This document shows positions 5,704-7,024 of a stretch of 7,024 nt of DNA, one piece after another. The DNA comes from Acidaminococcaceae bacterium (GTDB lineage Bacteria > Bacillota > Negativicutes > Acidaminococcales > Acidaminococcaceae), in assembly GCA_003512125.1 (NCBI GenBank), contig DOSQ01000039.1, positions 1 through 7,024 on the forward strand, given 5' to 3'. The stretch's first letter is position 1. Each line of letters begins with the position of its first letter. A program made the position numbers and the translations under genes. The notes beneath the pieces are model-generated. The model saw nothing but the letters and a program-made list of their open reading frames with translations, was not told the DNA's origin and ran no database searches.

Positions 5704-7024
5704 TTAGAGTTTACGGATCAATGTATTCACCAGTTCTGCCAGGTTTTCTTCGTACAGGTCTTTTTCCTTTTCCACCGCTTCTTTGACAGGAAGTTTGTCC
5801 TTACCTTCTTCGTTGCCTAAAATTTTATCATACGCTGTAACAAAAGCGATGCCCGCTTCTTTTTCAAAGGTCAGCTCTTCCACGGCGGGAACTTTCAGAC
5901 CGGCCCGCTCCGCTATCTGTTTCAGCAAAGCGCTGTCAGTCCTGGCAATGGTTTGCAGCGCTGCCAGCCAAAGCACATGCGTCAGTTTAAAGTTAACCCG
6001 CTGGTTACATTCTTTTGTCAACGCCGCCAGGTCATTAAATGCCAGCTCCGCGTCCCCGAAACTCATGCGGTAGTCAAACGCTTTGGCAATGCCTGCATGA
6101 TACGCCATATCCGCTTCCATTTCTTTCTTGAAGATATTGGCATTGACGCAAAGGGTATCGAATTTTACCGCAGCCCGTTTCAGTTCGTTGGCCAGGAAGT
6201 AATGCTCCTGGGGTGTCAGGGCTTTATCGCAGCGGGACAGATCTACCTCGAAGTCCAGGTCCCAGGGCGTATCGTCCAGATAATCCTTGTACATGTTCTG
6301 CAGGAACATAATGGCCTGACCGAACTCCAATACCATCCGGTGCAGGGATTTTTCTTCAAATTTGATTTTCACATCGCCAACCTGGAATTCCGCATCCAAA
6401 TAAGATTTGTCTATCGCTTCCTTAAAATCCCTATCAAATTCGCCGAACCGTTTTTCCGATTCTTCCACGCTCAGTTCTTCCACCGAACGGTCGATCTTAT
6501 CGCTGCAGTCCACACCGATACCGCTGTATCCGTACAGCAGCGCCTTGACGATTTCTTCTTCTGTTTTCAGTCCGGCCGCGTTGGCTGCCCAGCCGCCTTT
6601 GTAACCGGAAGACAGCACACTCCATGTAGCAGTGTCCATCGCTTCCAGGAAGTTCCGCTGTAATACAGCGCTGTTTTCCGGTGTATAATCCACCAATACC
6701 GGTTTGATTTGTTTATGCACAAACAAATCGGGCAGCTTGCTGTTTATCACACCCAGCCAGTCGCTGAAGGCCACGCTGATGCCGTTTACCCCGCAGGAAG
6801 AGGGTGCCGCCCAGCCCACCAGACGGCGAACCAGTGCCGCGTTGTTGGGATTCAGGGGGAACAGGCCTATTTTTATTTTTTTATTTTCATCCGCTGTTTC
6901 GTATTCCGCGCCCTTCCAGGCTTTGTTCCATTCGGATTTTTCACCGCAGACTATCGCCAGGTGACGGCCGTTGCTATCGTCTACAAACCCCAGATAACCA
7001 TCAGGAATCACGCTGAATGAAGAT
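5704..7024 (-). CDS. UxaE-like (tagaturonate epimerase family) protein, 5' end outside window
   Basis: At least 440 codons are visible. The frame stays open to the window edge, and the internal GTG at 7011 lacks a ribosome site, so the true start lies outside. Numbering from that GTG, three segments resemble tagaturonate/fructuronate epimerases (UxaE): AMDTATWSVLSSGYKGGWAA (124-143) with LKTEEEIVKALLYGY (148-162) and VDCSDKID after it, DDTPWDLDFEVDL near 246-258, and YHAGIAKAFDYRMSFGDAEL near 304-323. UxaE interconverts D-tagaturonate and D-fructuronate in hexuronate breakdown using a divalent metal. From memory of the family, GADADH is replaced here by AANAAG and the HSGSDKFS motif by SFGDAELA, so catalysis is doubtful. 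The C-terminus is Lys/Glu-rich and helical, with no signal peptide or membrane segment in view. Family membership is moderately supported; function is open. The sirtuin follows 42 bases downstream. Confidence 0.6.
   Translation of the reverse strand, partial: SSFSVIPDGYLGFVDDSNGRHLAIVCGEKSEWNKAWKGAEYETADENKKIKIGLFPLNPNNAALVRRLVGWAAPSSCGVNGISVAFSDWLGVINSKLPDLFVHKQIKPVLVDYTPENSAVLQRNFLEAMDTATWSVLSSGYKGGWAANAAGLKTEEEIVKALLYGYSGIGVDCSDKIDRSVEELSVEESEKRFGEFDRDFKEAIDKSYLDAEFQVGDVKIKFEEKSLHRMVLEFGQAIMFLQNMYKDYLDDTPWDLDFEVDLSRCDKALTPQEHYFLANELKRAAVKFDTLCVNANIFKKEMEADMAYHAGIAKAFDYRMSFGDAELAFNDLAALTKECNQRVNFKLTHVLWLAALQTIARTDSALLKQIAERAGLKVPAVEELTFEKEAGIAFVTAYDKILGNEEGKDKLPVKEAVEKEKDLYEENLAELVNTLIRKL

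Noticed and set aside
5953..6663. Long plus-strand reading frame of 236 codons opposite the UxaE-like gene.
   Set aside because: It has no ribosome site or recognisable motifs, and the minus-strand frame has recognisable family segments.
7009..7011. GTG at 7011 as the start of the UxaE-like gene.
   Set aside because: The frame remains open to the window edge, there is no Shine-Dalgarno before the GTG, and the family has additional N-terminal residues. The gene is treated as partial.

Overview
The window reads as a chromosomal segment of a low-to-mid GC Firmicute, most likely class Negativicutes (Acidaminococcaceae/Veillonellaceae-like). This is an inference from four things: strong AGGAGGTGA-type ribosome binding sites, near-consensus sigma-A promoters, the rpsF-ssb-rpsR operon with a four-cysteine S18, and the overall character of the proteins. 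I could not test it by database search. Every gene I support lies on the minus strand, so transcription runs from right to left. No mobile element, CRISPR array, tRNA or rRNA was seen.

Layout in the direction of transcription (high to low coordinates). (1) 7024-5704: a protein resembling the tagaturonate epimerase (UxaE) family, cut by the right window edge. Several positions that I recall as conserved and polar in that family are replaced. (2) 5661-4936: a class U-type Sir2 NAD-dependent protein deacylase, 42 bases downstream and possibly co-transcribed, followed by an intrinsic terminator. (3) 4863-3724: promoter, a candidate S6:S18-binding leader, then rpsF, ssb and rpsR (30S proteins S6 and S18 around single-stranded DNA-binding protein), closed by a textbook terminator. 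(4) 3620-2172: a near-consensus promoter, a structured leader of about 125 nt without a T-box, and serS (seryl-tRNA synthetase). (5) 2069-161: a two-gene unit with a double zinc-ribbon protein carrying a C-terminal membrane segment, followed by a secreted/anchored TPM-domain protein. These resemble Bacillus subtilis YdjG and YdjH, membrane partners of a PspA/SPFH envelope-stress system. (6) 109-1: a putative promoter and a clear thiamine pyrophosphate (TPP) riboswitch running off the left edge, which predicts a thiamine biosynthesis or transport gene just outside the window.

Most of the window is housekeeping: translation, DNA maintenance and ribosome assembly. The items most worth a second look are the UxaE-like protein with an apparently degraded active site next to a sirtuin, the YdjG/YdjH pair without its usual PspA and SPFH partners nearby, the two structured mRNA leaders, and the TPP riboswitch at the edge.
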